Below the pieces are notes generated by a model. That model ran no database searches. It was not told the DNA's origin and worked only from the letters and a program-made list of their open reading frames with translations. From contig CAKVLL010000010.1 in assembly GCA_934757255.1 (NCBI GenBank), positions 1-56,095 of the forward strand: a stretch of DNA of 56,095 nucleotides, written 5' to 3'. How positions within the stretch are numbered: position 1 is the first letter of the stretch; every line of letters begins with the position of its first letter. Shown here piece by piece: positions 7,588 to 15,440 of this stretch. The position numbers were made by a program, and so were the translations under genes. This stretch comes from an uncultured Candidatus Melainabacteria bacterium (GTDB lineage Bacteria > Cyanobacteriota > Vampirovibrionia > Gastranaerophilales > Gastranaerophilaceae).

Positions 7588-8355
7588 ATGGATAATTTTT
7601 TTTCAACAAATTCAGAAGCATTTAATAAAGCTAAACAGCCACAAAACGAAAATAACTCTCTTAATGCCCAATATGACAGTTTAAAAGATAATTATGAGCA
7701 AATATTTATTGAAGCGGCTGAAAGTATTAGGCGCGAAGTAAACAAGTTTAAGCCGGAAAATCCTTGCGGAAAATGTACGGTTAAGGATTGCAAAATTGAA
7801 AAGAAAGATGTTTTTACACCTTATCCGATGAATTGTGAATACAGAGATTGGCAGCTTAAGATTTTGACATTCTTGGCTGGTGATTATAGGCAAAAGCTTA
7901 AAATTGCTTATAAAACCATGATGGATAAGAAAAATAACTACTCCTGTAACATGTGCGCAGCTTGCTGCAAACTCGCAACCAGTGAATATTCATACGCACA
8001 ACTTAAACAAAGGGCAATACGAGGCGATAAATTTTCGCAAGATTTTGTATCAGTTTTTGTACCTTATGAATCTGAAGAAGATGCAAAGAAAGCCAATCCA
8101 GAGTATTTTGAGCTTTTGAATAAAGTAGTAGAAGAAGATAAAATTTATTATTATTATTGTCCGAAGCTTTCCGGAAATCTTTGTTCTGATTATGAAAATC
8201 GCCCTGATATTTGCAAAGATTTTCCACACAATCCGCTTAAACTATTACCATCAGAGTGTTCGTATAACGCTTGGAAAAATGAAATTGCGTATCAGGCAAT
8301 GTTATTAAAGGCAAAAGTCGATATTATAGAATTTTATAAGGAAAAACTACAATAA
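7588..8355 (+). CDS. YkgJ-type cysteine-cluster protein
   Basis: A 255-aa protein with the zinc/iron-chelating CxxCxxxCC-like cluster of the YkgJ family: CNMCAACCKLATSE in the middle, with further cysteines in YYYCPKL, LCSDY and the closing RPDICKDFPHNP. An extra N-terminal cysteine group (CGKCTVKDCKIEKK) precedes it. A longer reading from a TTG at 7552 is possible but unlikely, because the promoter occupies that stretch and the ATG at 7588 sits just after the -10. The stop TAA shares its last A with the ATG of rlmN, so the two are coupled. The biochemical role of YkgJ proteins is not established. Confidence 0.82.
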   Translation: MDNFFSTNSEAFNKAKQPQNENNSLNAQYDSLKDNYEQIFIEAAESIRREVNKFKPENPCGKCTVKDCKIEKKDVFTPYPMNCEYRDWQLKILTFLAGDYRQKLKIAYKTMMDKKNNYSCNMCAACCKLATSEYSYAQLKQRAIRGDKFSQDFVSVFVPYESEEDAKKANPEYFELLNKVVEEDKIYYYYCPKLSGNLCSDYENRPDICKDFPHNPLKLLPSECSYNAWKNEIAYQAMLLKAKVDIIEFYKEKLQ

Positions 8356-9374
8356 TGATATTAGCAGGCATGAAACTTGAAGAGTTTGAAAATTTGATGT
8401 CAGAGATGAATGCAACAAAATTTCGAGCAAAACAAATACACAATTGGATTTATTCAAAATCAGTTTCGACAATTGATGAAATGACAAATCTTTCCAAGGA
8501 TTTTAGGGAAGAATTGAAAAAAGTTGCAACCGTAACTGATACAAAAATCAAAGTTAAGCAAGTTAGCAAAGACGGAACCATCAAGTATTTGGTTGAATAT
8601 CCGGATGGAGAATGCGTTGAAACTGTTTTGATGCGCTTTGATAATCGCGCTAATTTAACGGCTTGCGTAAGTTCTCAAGTCGGATGTGCCGTTAATTGTT
8701 CATTTTGTGCAACCGGCAAAGGTGGATTTAAGCGTAATTTAACTTACAAAGAAATTATAGAACAAGTACTAACTATTCAACGCGATACCGGTCTTAAGGT
8801 TACAAATGTTGTATTTATGGGACAAGGAGAACCGCTTTTAAACCTTGATAACGTATTAAAGGCGTTAGAAATATTTAACGACGATTTCCAAATCGGCGCA
8901 AGAAGAATTACAATTTCTACAAGTGGAATTATTCCAGGAATAAATCGTTTAGCAGATTTGAGTCTGCAATCTACTTTGGCTATTTCTTTGCACGCACCAA
9001 CGCATGATTTGAGAAAAGATATTATGCCGATTGAAAACAGGTATCCGCTTCCTGAACTTAAAAAGGCACTTTTAAATTATGTTGAAAAGACAGGACGCAG
9101 AATTACAATTGAGTATATTTTGATACATAAATATAATGACACACAACCTGTTGCAAAAGAATTGGCACATTTTCTTAAAGATTTGAAGTGTAACATCAAC
9201 TTAATTCCGTATAATTCTGTAATTGAAAACGATTATAAAAAACCTTCAAACGGTGACATTATGAAGTTTAAATATTTACTTGAACATTCCGGTAAAAAAG
9301 TTACGGTAAGATTGGAACGAGGTGCGGATATTGATGCGGCTTGCGGGCAGTTAAGAGGTAAAAAAATAAAATAA
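8355..9374 (+). CDS. rlmN: 23S rRNA (adenine-2503-C2) methyltransferase, radical SAM
   Basis: Methylates A2503 of 23S rRNA (and usually A37 of some tRNAs) by a dual-SAM radical mechanism. The [4Fe-4S] cysteines are C111, C115 and C118 in QVGCAVNCSFCATG. The methyl-carrying Cys near the C-terminus is C330 in DAACGQLRG. Other family blocks are VFMGQGEPLLN and ISLHAPTHDLRKDIMPI. The length of 339 aa is standard. The gene starts on the stop codon of the YkgJ-like gene (TAATG). A second ATG 15 nt further in (residue 6) is a possible alternative start. Confidence 0.95.
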   Translation: MILAGMKLEEFENLMSEMNATKFRAKQIHNWIYSKSVSTIDEMTNLSKDFREELKKVATVTDTKIKVKQVSKDGTIKYLVEYPDGECVETVLMRFDNRANLTACVSSQVGCAVNCSFCATGKGGFKRNLTYKEIIEQVLTIQRDTGLKVTNVVFMGQGEPLLNLDNVLKALEIFNDDFQIGARRITISTSGIIPGINRLADLSLQSTLAISLHAPTHDLRKDIMPIENRYPLPELKKALLNYVEKTGRRITIEYILIHKYNDTQPVAKELAHFLKDLKCNINLIPYNSVIENDYKKPSNGDIMKFKYLLEHSGKKVTVRLERGADIDAACGQLRGKKIK

Positions 9375-9452
9375 ATTTTTTCAACAAACTTGAAACAAAA
9401 CAACATTATGATACATTCTCATAATCTACGTTAATTTTAAACTCAACAAAAA

Positions 9453-9490
9453 ACAGACGAAGAATTAAAAAATCTCCGTCTGTTTTTTTG
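9453..9490. terminator. Intrinsic terminator between rlmN and a small minus-strand gene
   Basis: ACAGACG (9453-9459) pairs with CGTCTGT (9477-9483), followed by T7 on the plus strand and preceded by A-runs, so it can serve both convergent units. Confidence 0.8.
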
Positions 9491-9505
9491 TATAAAAATG
9501 TCTAA

Positions 9506-9694
9506 CTATTTTACATCTTCCTTTATTACAATCAAGTTTTTAACAATTTTCATTGCGCATGTTGGAAGAACTATTTCGCTTAAACCATCTGCAATACTAA
9601 TAATACTTCCAGCTGGTAAAACTTTGTCTTCACCCTTGTACTGAAAAGTGTAATCGTCTTTTCTGTCTGATCTGATTGTGATTTGATTGTTCAT
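9506..9694 (-). CDS. Small hypothetical protein (62 aa)
   Basis: A 62-aa acidic/basic mixed protein without a known family, rich in short beta-prone stretches (ITIRSDRKDDYTFQYKG, then AGSIISIADGLSEIVLP). It has a clear ribosome site (AAGGAT) 7-8 nt before the ATG, and its stop is followed by a terminator, which supports expression. It lies downstream of rpsR on the same strand but beyond that operon's own hairpin. No membrane segment or signal peptide. Confidence 0.6.
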   Translation of the reverse strand: MNNQITIRSDRKDDYTFQYKGEDKVLPAGSIISIADGLSEIVLPTCAMKIVKNLIVIKEDVK

Positions 9695-9756
9695 AGTCTT
9701 ATCCTTCTTACTATTGTAATAAACTTCTTCCGTTTACAGAAGATTTTGATTTAAAC

Positions 9757-9787
9757 AAGGAATGGCAAAATGAATCCGCCATTCCTT
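9757..9787 (-). terminator. Hairpin after rpsR
   Basis: AAGGAATGGC (9757-9766) pairs perfectly with GCCATTCCTT (9778-9787). The T-run after it on the minus strand is weak (TTGTTT), so termination may be partial and the small gene at 9506-9694 may be reached by readthrough. Confidence 0.65.
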
Positions 9788-9813
9788 TAAATACTTATAC
9801 TGACATTTTGATA

Positions 9814-10047
9814 TTAGTCAAATACATAACTAATAATAGCAGCTTCTCTAGCTCTTTTAATAGCAGTTGTAATCATTCTTTGGTGTTTAGCACAGTTGCC
9901 TGTTACTCTACGAGGAATAATTTTTCCTGCTTCTGTTAAGTATCTTTTTAGTTTTGCTGCATCTTTGTAATCAATAGATTCTACGTGATCTGCGCAGAAT
10001 GAGCAGGTCTTACGTTTTTTTCTATCTTGTGCATCTTGTTTTGCCAT
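9814..10047 (-). CDS. rpsR: 30S ribosomal protein S18
   Basis: Small-subunit protein that binds with S6 on the platform. The 77-aa sequence is typical: Lys/Arg-rich N-terminus, then KTCSFCADHVESIDYKD, the conserved LKRYLTEAGKIIPRRVTG and CAKHQRMITTAIKRAREAA. The two N-terminal Cys and the later Cys-Ala-Lys-His show the zinc-binding (C+) form. It is the last gene of the rpsF-ssb-rpsR order found in many bacteria, but here 179 nt separate it from ssb. Confidence 0.97.
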   Translation of the reverse strand: MAKQDAQDRKKRKTCSFCADHVESIDYKDAAKLKRYLTEAGKIIPRRVTGNCAKHQRMITTAIKRAREAAIISYVFD

Positions 10048-10226
10048 TGTTTTATTGCCTTTCTAGCCATTTATTTGTCTTTTTGTCTTTAAGTCGAACG
10101 ACGTTAAGTCGTTAAGTTCGTTTTAACTTTATCTAGTAGCCTTACGATTGAGGCGGGGTCAATAGTTATAGAATAAGTTAGTAATTTATATCTAAAAGCC
10201 GACCCAATACCTATGCGCGTAGCACA
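10048..10226 (-). other. Structured 179-nt spacer inside the rpsF-ssb-rpsR operon
   Basis: No gene is visible. Read on the minus strand it holds a GC-rich start (TGCTACGCGCA), a possible long-range GGGTC/GACCC pairing, a GCCT/AGGC hairpin, and AACGAC-TTAAC-GTCGTT just before the rpsR ribosome site. It could be a regulatory leader for S18 (S6:S18 autoregulation is known in this operon in other bacteria, although usually before rpsF), an inserted repeat, or a processing site. Confidence 0.4.
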
Positions 10227-10628
10227 CTAGAATGGAATTTCGTCTTCTCCGATTAATTCATCAGAAAATTCTTCTTGAGAGAATTTAACGATATCTTCAC
10301 CACTATTTGATGAAGCTGATGGCGTAGAAGATGTTCCACCCATCATTTCTATTGTGTTAGCATCAATTTCGTAAATTCTTCTTTCAGCACCGCTTTCATT
10401 TTTAACAGTAGTGATTTGAAGTCTACCTTCAACTAAAACTCTGTCGTTTTTTGAAATACCAGAAACAACTTCGTCTAAAGCTGCGCGACTTACAATAACT
10501 CTAATCAGCATTTCCTCTCTATCACCAATGTTTAAAACAAAAGATGATACCGGAACGTTATTTTGTGTAAAACGTTTTTCCGGAGCGCGAAATACTGTAC
10601 CTGTTACAACTGCTTTTGCAAATGCCAT
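10227..10628 (-). CDS. ssb: Single-stranded DNA-binding protein
   Basis: OB-fold protein that coats single-stranded DNA in replication and repair. The 133 aa include an N-terminal OB domain (MAFAKAVVTGTVFRAPEKRF, then DRVLVEGRLQI) of about 105 residues, a Ser-rich linker, and the acidic tip DELIGEDEIPF, which is the partner-binding tail seen in bacterial SSBs (usually D-D-x-I-P-F). It lies 14 nt downstream of rpsF in one operon. The OB domain is divergent, so confidence rests on the tail and the operon. Confidence 0.92.
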   Translation of the reverse strand: MAFAKAVVTGTVFRAPEKRFTQNNVPVSSFVLNIGDREEMLIRVIVSRAALDEVVSGISKNDRVLVEGRLQITTVKNESGAERRIYEIDANTIEMMGGTSSTPSASSNSGEDIVKFSQEEFSDELIGEDEIPF

Positions 10629-10642
10629 GTTTTTATTACCTC

Positions 10643-10945
10643 TTAAACTGTTTGAGCCTTTTTAGCTGCTTCCATAAACATAAATCTTAAAACGTTATCA
10701 TTTAATTTCAAGTTTTTCTTGAATTCAACGATAGATTCAGCAGGAAGTGAAACGATCATAGTTGTAAAGAAACCATCTCTATAACCTTGAACATCGAATG
10801 CTAATTTTTTACGACCCATTTTGTCAACAGAAGCAACAGAACCTTTGTAAGATTTAATTTCTTCAGAAATTTTATCTACAACTTTATCTAATTCTTCTGA
10901 ATCAAGACTTGGTTTTAAAACCGCTAATAATTCATAATTTTTCAT
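10643..10945 (-). CDS. rpsF: 30S ribosomal protein S6
   Basis: First gene of the rpsF-ssb-rpsR operon. The 100-aa protein has the S6 pattern: N-terminal MKNYELLAVLKPSLDSEEL, central GRKKLAFDVQGYRDGFFTTM, and NDNVLRFMFMEA near the end. A strong ribosome site (AAGGAG) lies 9-10 nt before ATG, and a TACTAT -10-like box immediately before it suggests a leader of only about 20-25 nt. That leaves no room for the usual S6:S18-binding leader in front of rpsF. Confidence 0.96.
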   Translation of the reverse strand: MKNYELLAVLKPSLDSEELDKVVDKISEEIKSYKGSVASVDKMGRKKLAFDVQGYRDGFFTTMIVSLPAESIVEFKKNLKLNDNVLRFMFMEAAKKAQTV

Positions 10946-11058
10946 AATAATATTTCTCCTTATAGTACCATGCTATCATGAACAGCGATAATGTAAAGAG
11001 GCGAAAGTTATTGTCAGAATTTGTCTGAACAATATTTTTTTCTAAATAATCAATATTA

Positions 11059-11087
11059 TTTAACTAATCGAGATTTTATGCTAATCT
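11059..11087 (+). promoter_or_regulatory. Promoter of the WG-repeat gene, leaderless geometry
   Basis: TTTAAC (11059-11064), 17-nt spacer, TAATCT (11082-11087) with extended TG at 11079-11080. Six nt (TTTAGT) lie between the -10 and ATG 11094. No ribosome site. Confidence 0.6.
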
Positions 11088-11093
11088 TTTAGT

Positions 11094-11960
11094 ATGAAGA
11101 AGCTAGCTTTAATTTGTCTATTAATAATGCAAACTACTGTTTTTGCTGCGCCTACTGTATTTAACCAAGATGGAAAATTCGGTTTAAAAGACGAAAATGG
11201 CATTACAATCGTTGATGCCAAATACAAAAAATTAATAAGACTCGGTTCAAACGGTTGGATTATACAAAAAAGCAACAAATTTGGTGTAATCGACAGCAAT
11301 GGCAATATTTTGGTTGAACCTAAATATACAAATGCAGATAGAATATTGGGCAAATTTGTCAAACTAAGCAAGGGAGACAAATATGGAATTTTTGACGAAC
11401 AAGGTTTTACAATTTTACCTGTTGAATACTCATCCATTGACTTACTGTATGGCGGAATGTTTCTAACTTGCAAAAACTACAAATATGGAGTTACTGATTT
11501 TAATGGACAATTAATTTTAGACAATGTTTTTGATGATATTTATATGCCAAAACCAAATTCGATGATACTTGTATACAATGGTGAAAAATATGAAATCACA
11601 CAAAACGCCGGTTCAGAAATGTCATTACCGCAAAATTTGCGTTTTCTAGAAAATAATTCAGAATTCACAATTACAGAATTAATTAATAAACCAATTACCA
11701 CGACAAGTTATTACAGCGTTAGTGCTACAAATTATCTACTTAAAATATTTTCCTCAATATCACCGGCTTACGAGCAAACAATAGACGAATTAATGTTTTC
11801 ACAAGGTGCTGATGCAGCCTCTGTAATTATGAAATGTGCTTGGATTCCAAAATTTCCGATTGTCTACGTAAAAAAATATTATCAAAATTTAAAAGCCCCT
11901 AACAATGGACCCCTAAATGGAGTCAAGAATAATTTAAAAAAGCAAATGAATGAGAATTAA
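11094..11960 (+). CDS. Exported WG-repeat protein
   Basis: A 288-aa protein with a signal peptide (MKKLALICLLIMQTTVFA) followed by at least four WG/KWGYID-like beta repeats: DGKFGLKDENGITIVDAKY, NKFGVIDSNGNILVEPKY, DKYGIFDEQGFTILPVEY and YKYGVTDFNGQLIL. From about residue 175 the sequence is helical and unrelated to the repeats. It probably acts in the periplasm or on the surface; WG repeats are linked to binding but no precise role is known. It ends 4 nt inside the convergent gene at 11957. Confidence 0.82.
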   Translation: MKKLALICLLIMQTTVFAAPTVFNQDGKFGLKDENGITIVDAKYKKLIRLGSNGWIIQKSNKFGVIDSNGNILVEPKYTNADRILGKFVKLSKGDKYGIFDEQGFTILPVEYSSIDLLYGGMFLTCKNYKYGVTDFNGQLILDNVFDDIYMPKPNSMILVYNGEKYEITQNAGSEMSLPQNLRFLENNSEFTITELINKPITTTSYYSVSATNYLLKIFSSISPAYEQTIDELMFSQGADAASVIMKCAWIPKFPIVYVKKYYQNLKAPNNGPLNGVKNNLKKQMNEN

Positions 11961-12952
11961 ATTCCATCTTGAATAACAGGACGCGTATTGCAGAATTGAC
12001 TTAGTATAGTGAACTTACCGGAATGAACAGGCTCTTTTATAATTCTTGCAGACGAATTTGTCAAAACAACTTGGTTTTGTATACATTCAAATTGATGTGA
12101 TAAAAATTCCTGCTCAAATTTTTCACCCAACTGCGTATATTTCTTTGTTTTTATATAAAGATTAAACTCTTTTTGTCGTTTTTCAATTTGTGTCTTCGCA
12201 AAAGAAATAATTTCATAAACATCCAAATCCACCCAAGAAGATTGAGTAAAATCTAATACAAAATTCTTATTATCATTTGTTTGAATTGAAATATAGCAAG
12301 AGATATTTTTAGAATCTTTGTCTGCTATTACATACTTAAATTCGCTAAAATATGACAGCCCCTTAAAATAAAGTTCTTTAAATTCTTTCGCGTCACGACT
12401 AAGTAATGGACGAAAATGCGGCAACAAAGATTCATTATATAAAGCTGCCACAGTTGGAGAATCAGAATTTCTAAATTCTCTAAACTTTTTCTTATCAAAA
12501 TCCGTATTGACAGAAGTTACATTCCAAAGTTTTTCATAAGAAATTTGACTAAAACCACATCTTGTAACTAAAAGTTTCAATAGTTCTGGTAAATAGTCAT
12601 CTACTTTAACCACAAAAGAAGCAGCACCCATCGCTTTATATTTTGAAACCACATATTGAACTAATTCTCCGGCATCTTCATAACAATTTTCTTCAAAAAA
12701 TAAACGCTGAATTTCCAGCTTTCTCAATGGACATCTTGAAGGCGCCACTGTAATTAGACCTTTAATTTCCTTTTTATCTTTTAAAACATAAGATTCCGGA
12801 AGAAATTTAAACCTTAGAGGCAAAAGATGATGCAGTGGAATAAGCGGATTAAACATGATTTGATTTACATATTTATCACGATTATTTAGAAAAGAAATCA
12901 TTTCTTGCATTCTTTTCTTATCAAAATAATAAAGCTTTCTAATCTTCCTCAT
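11957..12952 (-). CDS. GNAT-like acetyltransferase-related protein
   Basis: A 331-aa soluble protein. The N-terminal half resembles a GNAT fold: residues about 60-125 read like a beta-hairpin then the cofactor region (LKDKKEIKGLITVAPSR, EDAGELVQYVVSKYKAMGA), followed by LLKLLVTRCGFSQISYEKLW, the typical last helix-strand 'GF' motif. The second half may be a second, degenerate GNAT-like domain. No clear acetyl-CoA loop (Q/RxxGxG/A) is seen, so activity is uncertain. The gene has a leaderless promoter and is monocistronic, convergent with the WG-repeat gene. Confidence 0.5.
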   Translation of the reverse strand: MRKIRKLYYFDKKRMQEMISFLNNRDKYVNQIMFNPLIPLHHLLPLRFKFLPESYVLKDKKEIKGLITVAPSRCPLRKLEIQRLFFEENCYEDAGELVQYVVSKYKAMGAASFVVKVDDYLPELLKLLVTRCGFSQISYEKLWNVTSVNTDFDKKKFREFRNSDSPTVAALYNESLLPHFRPLLSRDAKEFKELYFKGLSYFSEFKYVIADKDSKNISCYISIQTNDNKNFVLDFTQSSWVDLDVYEIISFAKTQIEKRQKEFNLYIKTKKYTQLGEKFEQEFLSHQFECIQNQVVLTNSSARIIKEPVHSGKFTILSQFCNTRPVIQDGI

Positions 12953-12958
12953 AAAAAA

Positions 12959-12987
12959 ATTATAACATACAAAAATTCTTTGATTAA
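12959..12987 (-). promoter_or_regulatory. Promoter of the GNAT-like gene, leaderless geometry
   Basis: On the minus strand TTAATC, 17-nt spacer, TATAAT (12959-12964), then six T before the ATG at 12952-12950. No ribosome site precedes the start. Confidence 0.6.
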
Positions 12988-13030
12988 ATTATTGTACTCA
13001 TTAATTCAGCATGTTATAAAGAAATAACAA

Positions 13031-13219
13031 TTGAATAGCGAGGAAAATGTGGTGAAAATCCGCTGCTGTGACGCAACCGTTAAAGTCGGAATGCTACGCG
13101 CAAATGTTCATTTATCTCTTGGAAGGGGTAAAAACATTCAAAATTAATGCAAACTACGATCCATGGTATTGCACAAGGTTTTTGCGCAGATTGATATTTC
13201 CCTCGTATAAGAAAGAGGA
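13031..13219 (+). promoter_or_regulatory. Cobalamin riboswitch with ribosome-site hairpin
   Basis: The conserved core of B12-sensing RNAs is readable: GAGGAAAATGTGGTGAAAAT then CC (13040-13061), GCTGCTGTGACGCAACCGT (13062-13080), and the B12-box-like AAGTCGGAATGCTACGC (13083-13099). An outer stem TAGC/GCTA (13036-13039 with 13093-13096) closes the core. GCGCAAA (13098-13104) can pair with TTTGCGC (13181-13187). At 13197-13219 TTCCCTC pairs (one bulge) with GAGGAA, which is the ribosome site of the next gene, followed by TTTTTT. Ligand binding would therefore be expected to lower expression, as in known examples. The ligand form (adenosyl- or other cobalamin) is not decided. Confidence 0.85.
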
Positions 13220-13227
13220 ATTTTTTA

Positions 13228-13908
13228 TTGTCAAACGCAGTTCAAAGTATAAACAAAGCAAGTTCAGGACTTTGTCCACACGGAATGTCACCATCAGCGT
13301 GTCCAATTTGTTCCGGCATGGGTGGAGGAGGAAGTATGCGTGTTGGAGAGCGTCCTCAAAAAACAGGTGAAATGAGTTATCACCAATGTGCAATGATTGG
13401 TGCGATGATGAAAGCTCGTCAAGCGCGTATTGAAGCTCACGAAAATAATCTTAAACAACACGCTCAAGCAGTACTAGCTTTTCAACAGAATTTAGAAAAA
13501 ATGGTTCAAAAAATGTTAAATTTTACAAACCAAATTTCAAATAACTTTATTTTAAAACCTGTTGCGTTTACAATAAATAATATCGTCGTACCAATCACAA
13601 ATTTTGTTAAAAATATCCCAAATATTATTTCAAACTTTGCCGATAAAATGGCACAATTCAAACAAAAAATCGTAGATATTCAAGACAAATTAAACGCAAT
13701 TTTTGGTGAAGCAAAAGTTTTTGTAGAAAAAAAAGTTTCAGAATTTGTAAGCACCATAAAATCAAAGTTTGAAGGACTATTTAAAATCTTCAAAAAAGAC
13801 AACGCAAAAGACGAAGATACAAAAATTGACGATGATAAAAGAATTTTCAACTTAAAAACTCTAATTCACAAATTAAGAAAAAAGAAAAAAGATGATACCG
13901 AAAATTAA
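13228..13908 (+). CDS. Unknown B12-riboswitch-controlled protein with Cys/His cluster
   Basis: A 226-aa protein of no known family. The start is a TTG 8 nt after the GAGGAA ribosome site. No in-frame ATG precedes it, and the next ATG would remove the start of the metal-like motif LCPHGMSPSACPICSGMGG at about residues 15-33 (Cys16, His18, Cys25, Cys28), which looks like a small metal or cofactor site. Residues 50-100 are Met/Gln/His-rich and coiled-coil-like. Residues 100-190 are amphipathic helices with Phe/Ile/Val spacing but no clean membrane span, and the tail is Lys-rich. It overlaps the next gene by 17 nt, so the pair is coupled. Placement right behind the riboswitch suggests a role in cobalamin uptake, handling or replacement; that is inference. 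Confidence 0.78.
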   Translation: MSNAVQSINKASSGLCPHGMSPSACPICSGMGGGGSMRVGERPQKTGEMSYHQCAMIGAMMKARQARIEAHENNLKQHAQAVLAFQQNLEKMVQKMLNFTNQISNNFILKPVAFTINNIVVPITNFVKNIPNIISNFADKMAQFKQKIVDIQDKLNAIFGEAKVFVEKKVSEFVSTIKSKFEGLFKIFKKDNAKDEDTKIDDDKRIFNLKTLIHKLRKKKKDDTEN

Positions 13909-15382
13909 TCAAGATATAGAATCAACAAGACATCAGCGAAACATGACAAATACTCAAAAACGCAATGACTCCAATATAAAAGAAGGAGTGATTGTAAATT
14001 CGTTTGTCAAAGACCCATTACTTTCTCTTGATGAAACTTGTGATACATTGATTATTTCAAATACAAATATTGATTTGCCTCAGAAAATTTTTGAAAAAGA
14101 AACAAAAGAAAAAAATCCGCTTATTCCATTATGCATTGCAACAGTTAGTGTAATGGGTTTGTTGGGTGGATTTACAACAATGATGAAAAGGTTTTCTAAG
14201 GGAAAATTAGAAAATTCTAAAGAATATCTGTTACCTGGAATTACACGCAACCACTGTATTAATGATGAAGTGCACCAAAGTATTTTTAGTATGATTCAAT
14301 CACCAAACAGAAAAACGATTTTAGCGTCAATCGGCGTAATTACACTCGGCTCAATGGCTTTTATGGGAAAAATATTTATTGATGGATTCAAAGATGTTTG
14401 GATAAAAAAACAAGAAGCCGATATTCAAAAGAATCTGCAAGAAAGTCTTATTGAAGTTGAAACTCAGTCTTTTTCAGGAAAAATTCAAATTATAAGAAGC
14501 ATGTTATCATCAAAAGCTAAAAGTTTTTCTGAAGAATTAACGTTTAAAGCTGAAAATAGTAGAACAAAAGGTAATGATAAAGATACAACTTCAAAAAACA
14601 AAAACATGTGGCTAATTGGTAGTGCAACATTACTATCAATCCTAGGGTTAGGTTACTTTGCAACTAGAAATATCAGAAAAAGCGATGAATTCATCCGCAA
14701 AGGAATAAAAAATACCAAAATTGGTATTGATAATTTAATCAACGATTTTAATAGTGGGAAACCTATCAGTAATATCCAAGCGCGTAATGGAATGACACTT
14801 TCCGGTAAAGATGCTTACAAGGCACTAATTGAAAATATGCTTGAAACTATTTACGCAAAGCCTGAAGACGTTGAGAATATTGTAAATAAATTAAACTTGC
14901 CAAAAGCTGAAAAAGAAGAATTCATCCGTCAATTAAAGGATGACATGAACCAAGCAACAGAGCAAGTTAACCCAATGATGGGAGGCTCTGGCAGAAATAA
15001 GATTACGTATTTTTCGCACGTAAATGATTATTTATCATTCTTTTATGATTGGTTAATGAATCCTAAAAATCCTCAGTTTAAAAACCTATTTTTTGGAATA
15101 GCCGGAATTTCAGCTCTTGCATACGGTGGAAAAACGGCAGCCGAAGCGATTAAGGATGTGGAAGTAAAAAAATATAATGCGCAGACAGAACTTCAACTTC
15201 AAAAAAGACTTGTATCGACAGAGTTAAGGAATTTTAAAGCTAAAAAAGAGTCTGCAATTGAGCCTCTTTGTGAAGAATTCTATTTACAGAAAAAATCCGG
15301 CAAATCAAAAGAAGAACTTAAAATAATTGCTGACAATATTCTTTTTGAAATAAAAAATGGTCCTCCATTTGTTTATTCATAA
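13892..15382 (+). CDS. Unknown four-segment membrane protein, internally duplicated
   Basis: A 496-aa protein, second gene behind the cobalamin riboswitch. It has hydrophobic segments near residues 76-98, 141-165, 239-257 and 399-415. The region after segment 2 (FKDVWIKKQEADIQKNLQES) and after segment 4 (IKDVEVKKYNAQTELQLQKR) align without gaps, so the protein seems to be two related halves. A Glu/Lys-rich domain of about 120 residues lies between segments 3 and 4. No transporter, ATPase or known cobalamin motif was found. It resembles in style, though not clearly in sequence, the membrane proteins at 48094 and 50612. Function unknown; a membrane partner of the Cys-cluster protein is likely from the 17-nt overlap. 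Confidence 0.75.
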   Translation: MIPKINQDIESTRHQRNMTNTQKRNDSNIKEGVIVNSFVKDPLLSLDETCDTLIISNTNIDLPQKIFEKETKEKNPLIPLCIATVSVMGLLGGFTTMMKRFSKGKLENSKEYLLPGITRNHCINDEVHQSIFSMIQSPNRKTILASIGVITLGSMAFMGKIFIDGFKDVWIKKQEADIQKNLQESLIEVETQSFSGKIQIIRSMLSSKAKSFSEELTFKAENSRTKGNDKDTTSKNKNMWLIGSATLLSILGLGYFATRNIRKSDEFIRKGIKNTKIGIDNLINDFNSGKPISNIQARNGMTLSGKDAYKALIENMLETIYAKPEDVENIVNKLNLPKAEKEEFIRQLKDDMNQATEQVNPMMGGSGRNKITYFSHVNDYLSFFYDWLMNPKNPQFKNLFFGIAGISALAYGGKTAAEAIKDVEVKKYNAQTELQLQKRLVSTELRNFKAKKESAIEPLCEEFYLQKKSGKSKEELKIIADNILFEIKNGPPFVYS

Positions 15383-15440
15383 AATACTAAATTTTTACCA
15401 TATAAACGGAAATATCATTATACAAAACAGGTACCATTTT

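Noticed and set aside
10213..13104. An 11-nt match (TGCTACGCGCA) between the ssb-rpsR gap and the cobalamin riboswitch
   Set aside because: It is too short to mean common origin and the surrounding pairing is different; probably chance or a general GC-rich palindromic motif.
13068..13393. Overlapping open frames on both strands across the riboswitch and the start of the Cys-cluster gene
   Set aside because: They have no ribosome site, run through conserved RNA pairing elements and have implausible composition; they are shadows of the riboswitch and the gene at 13228.
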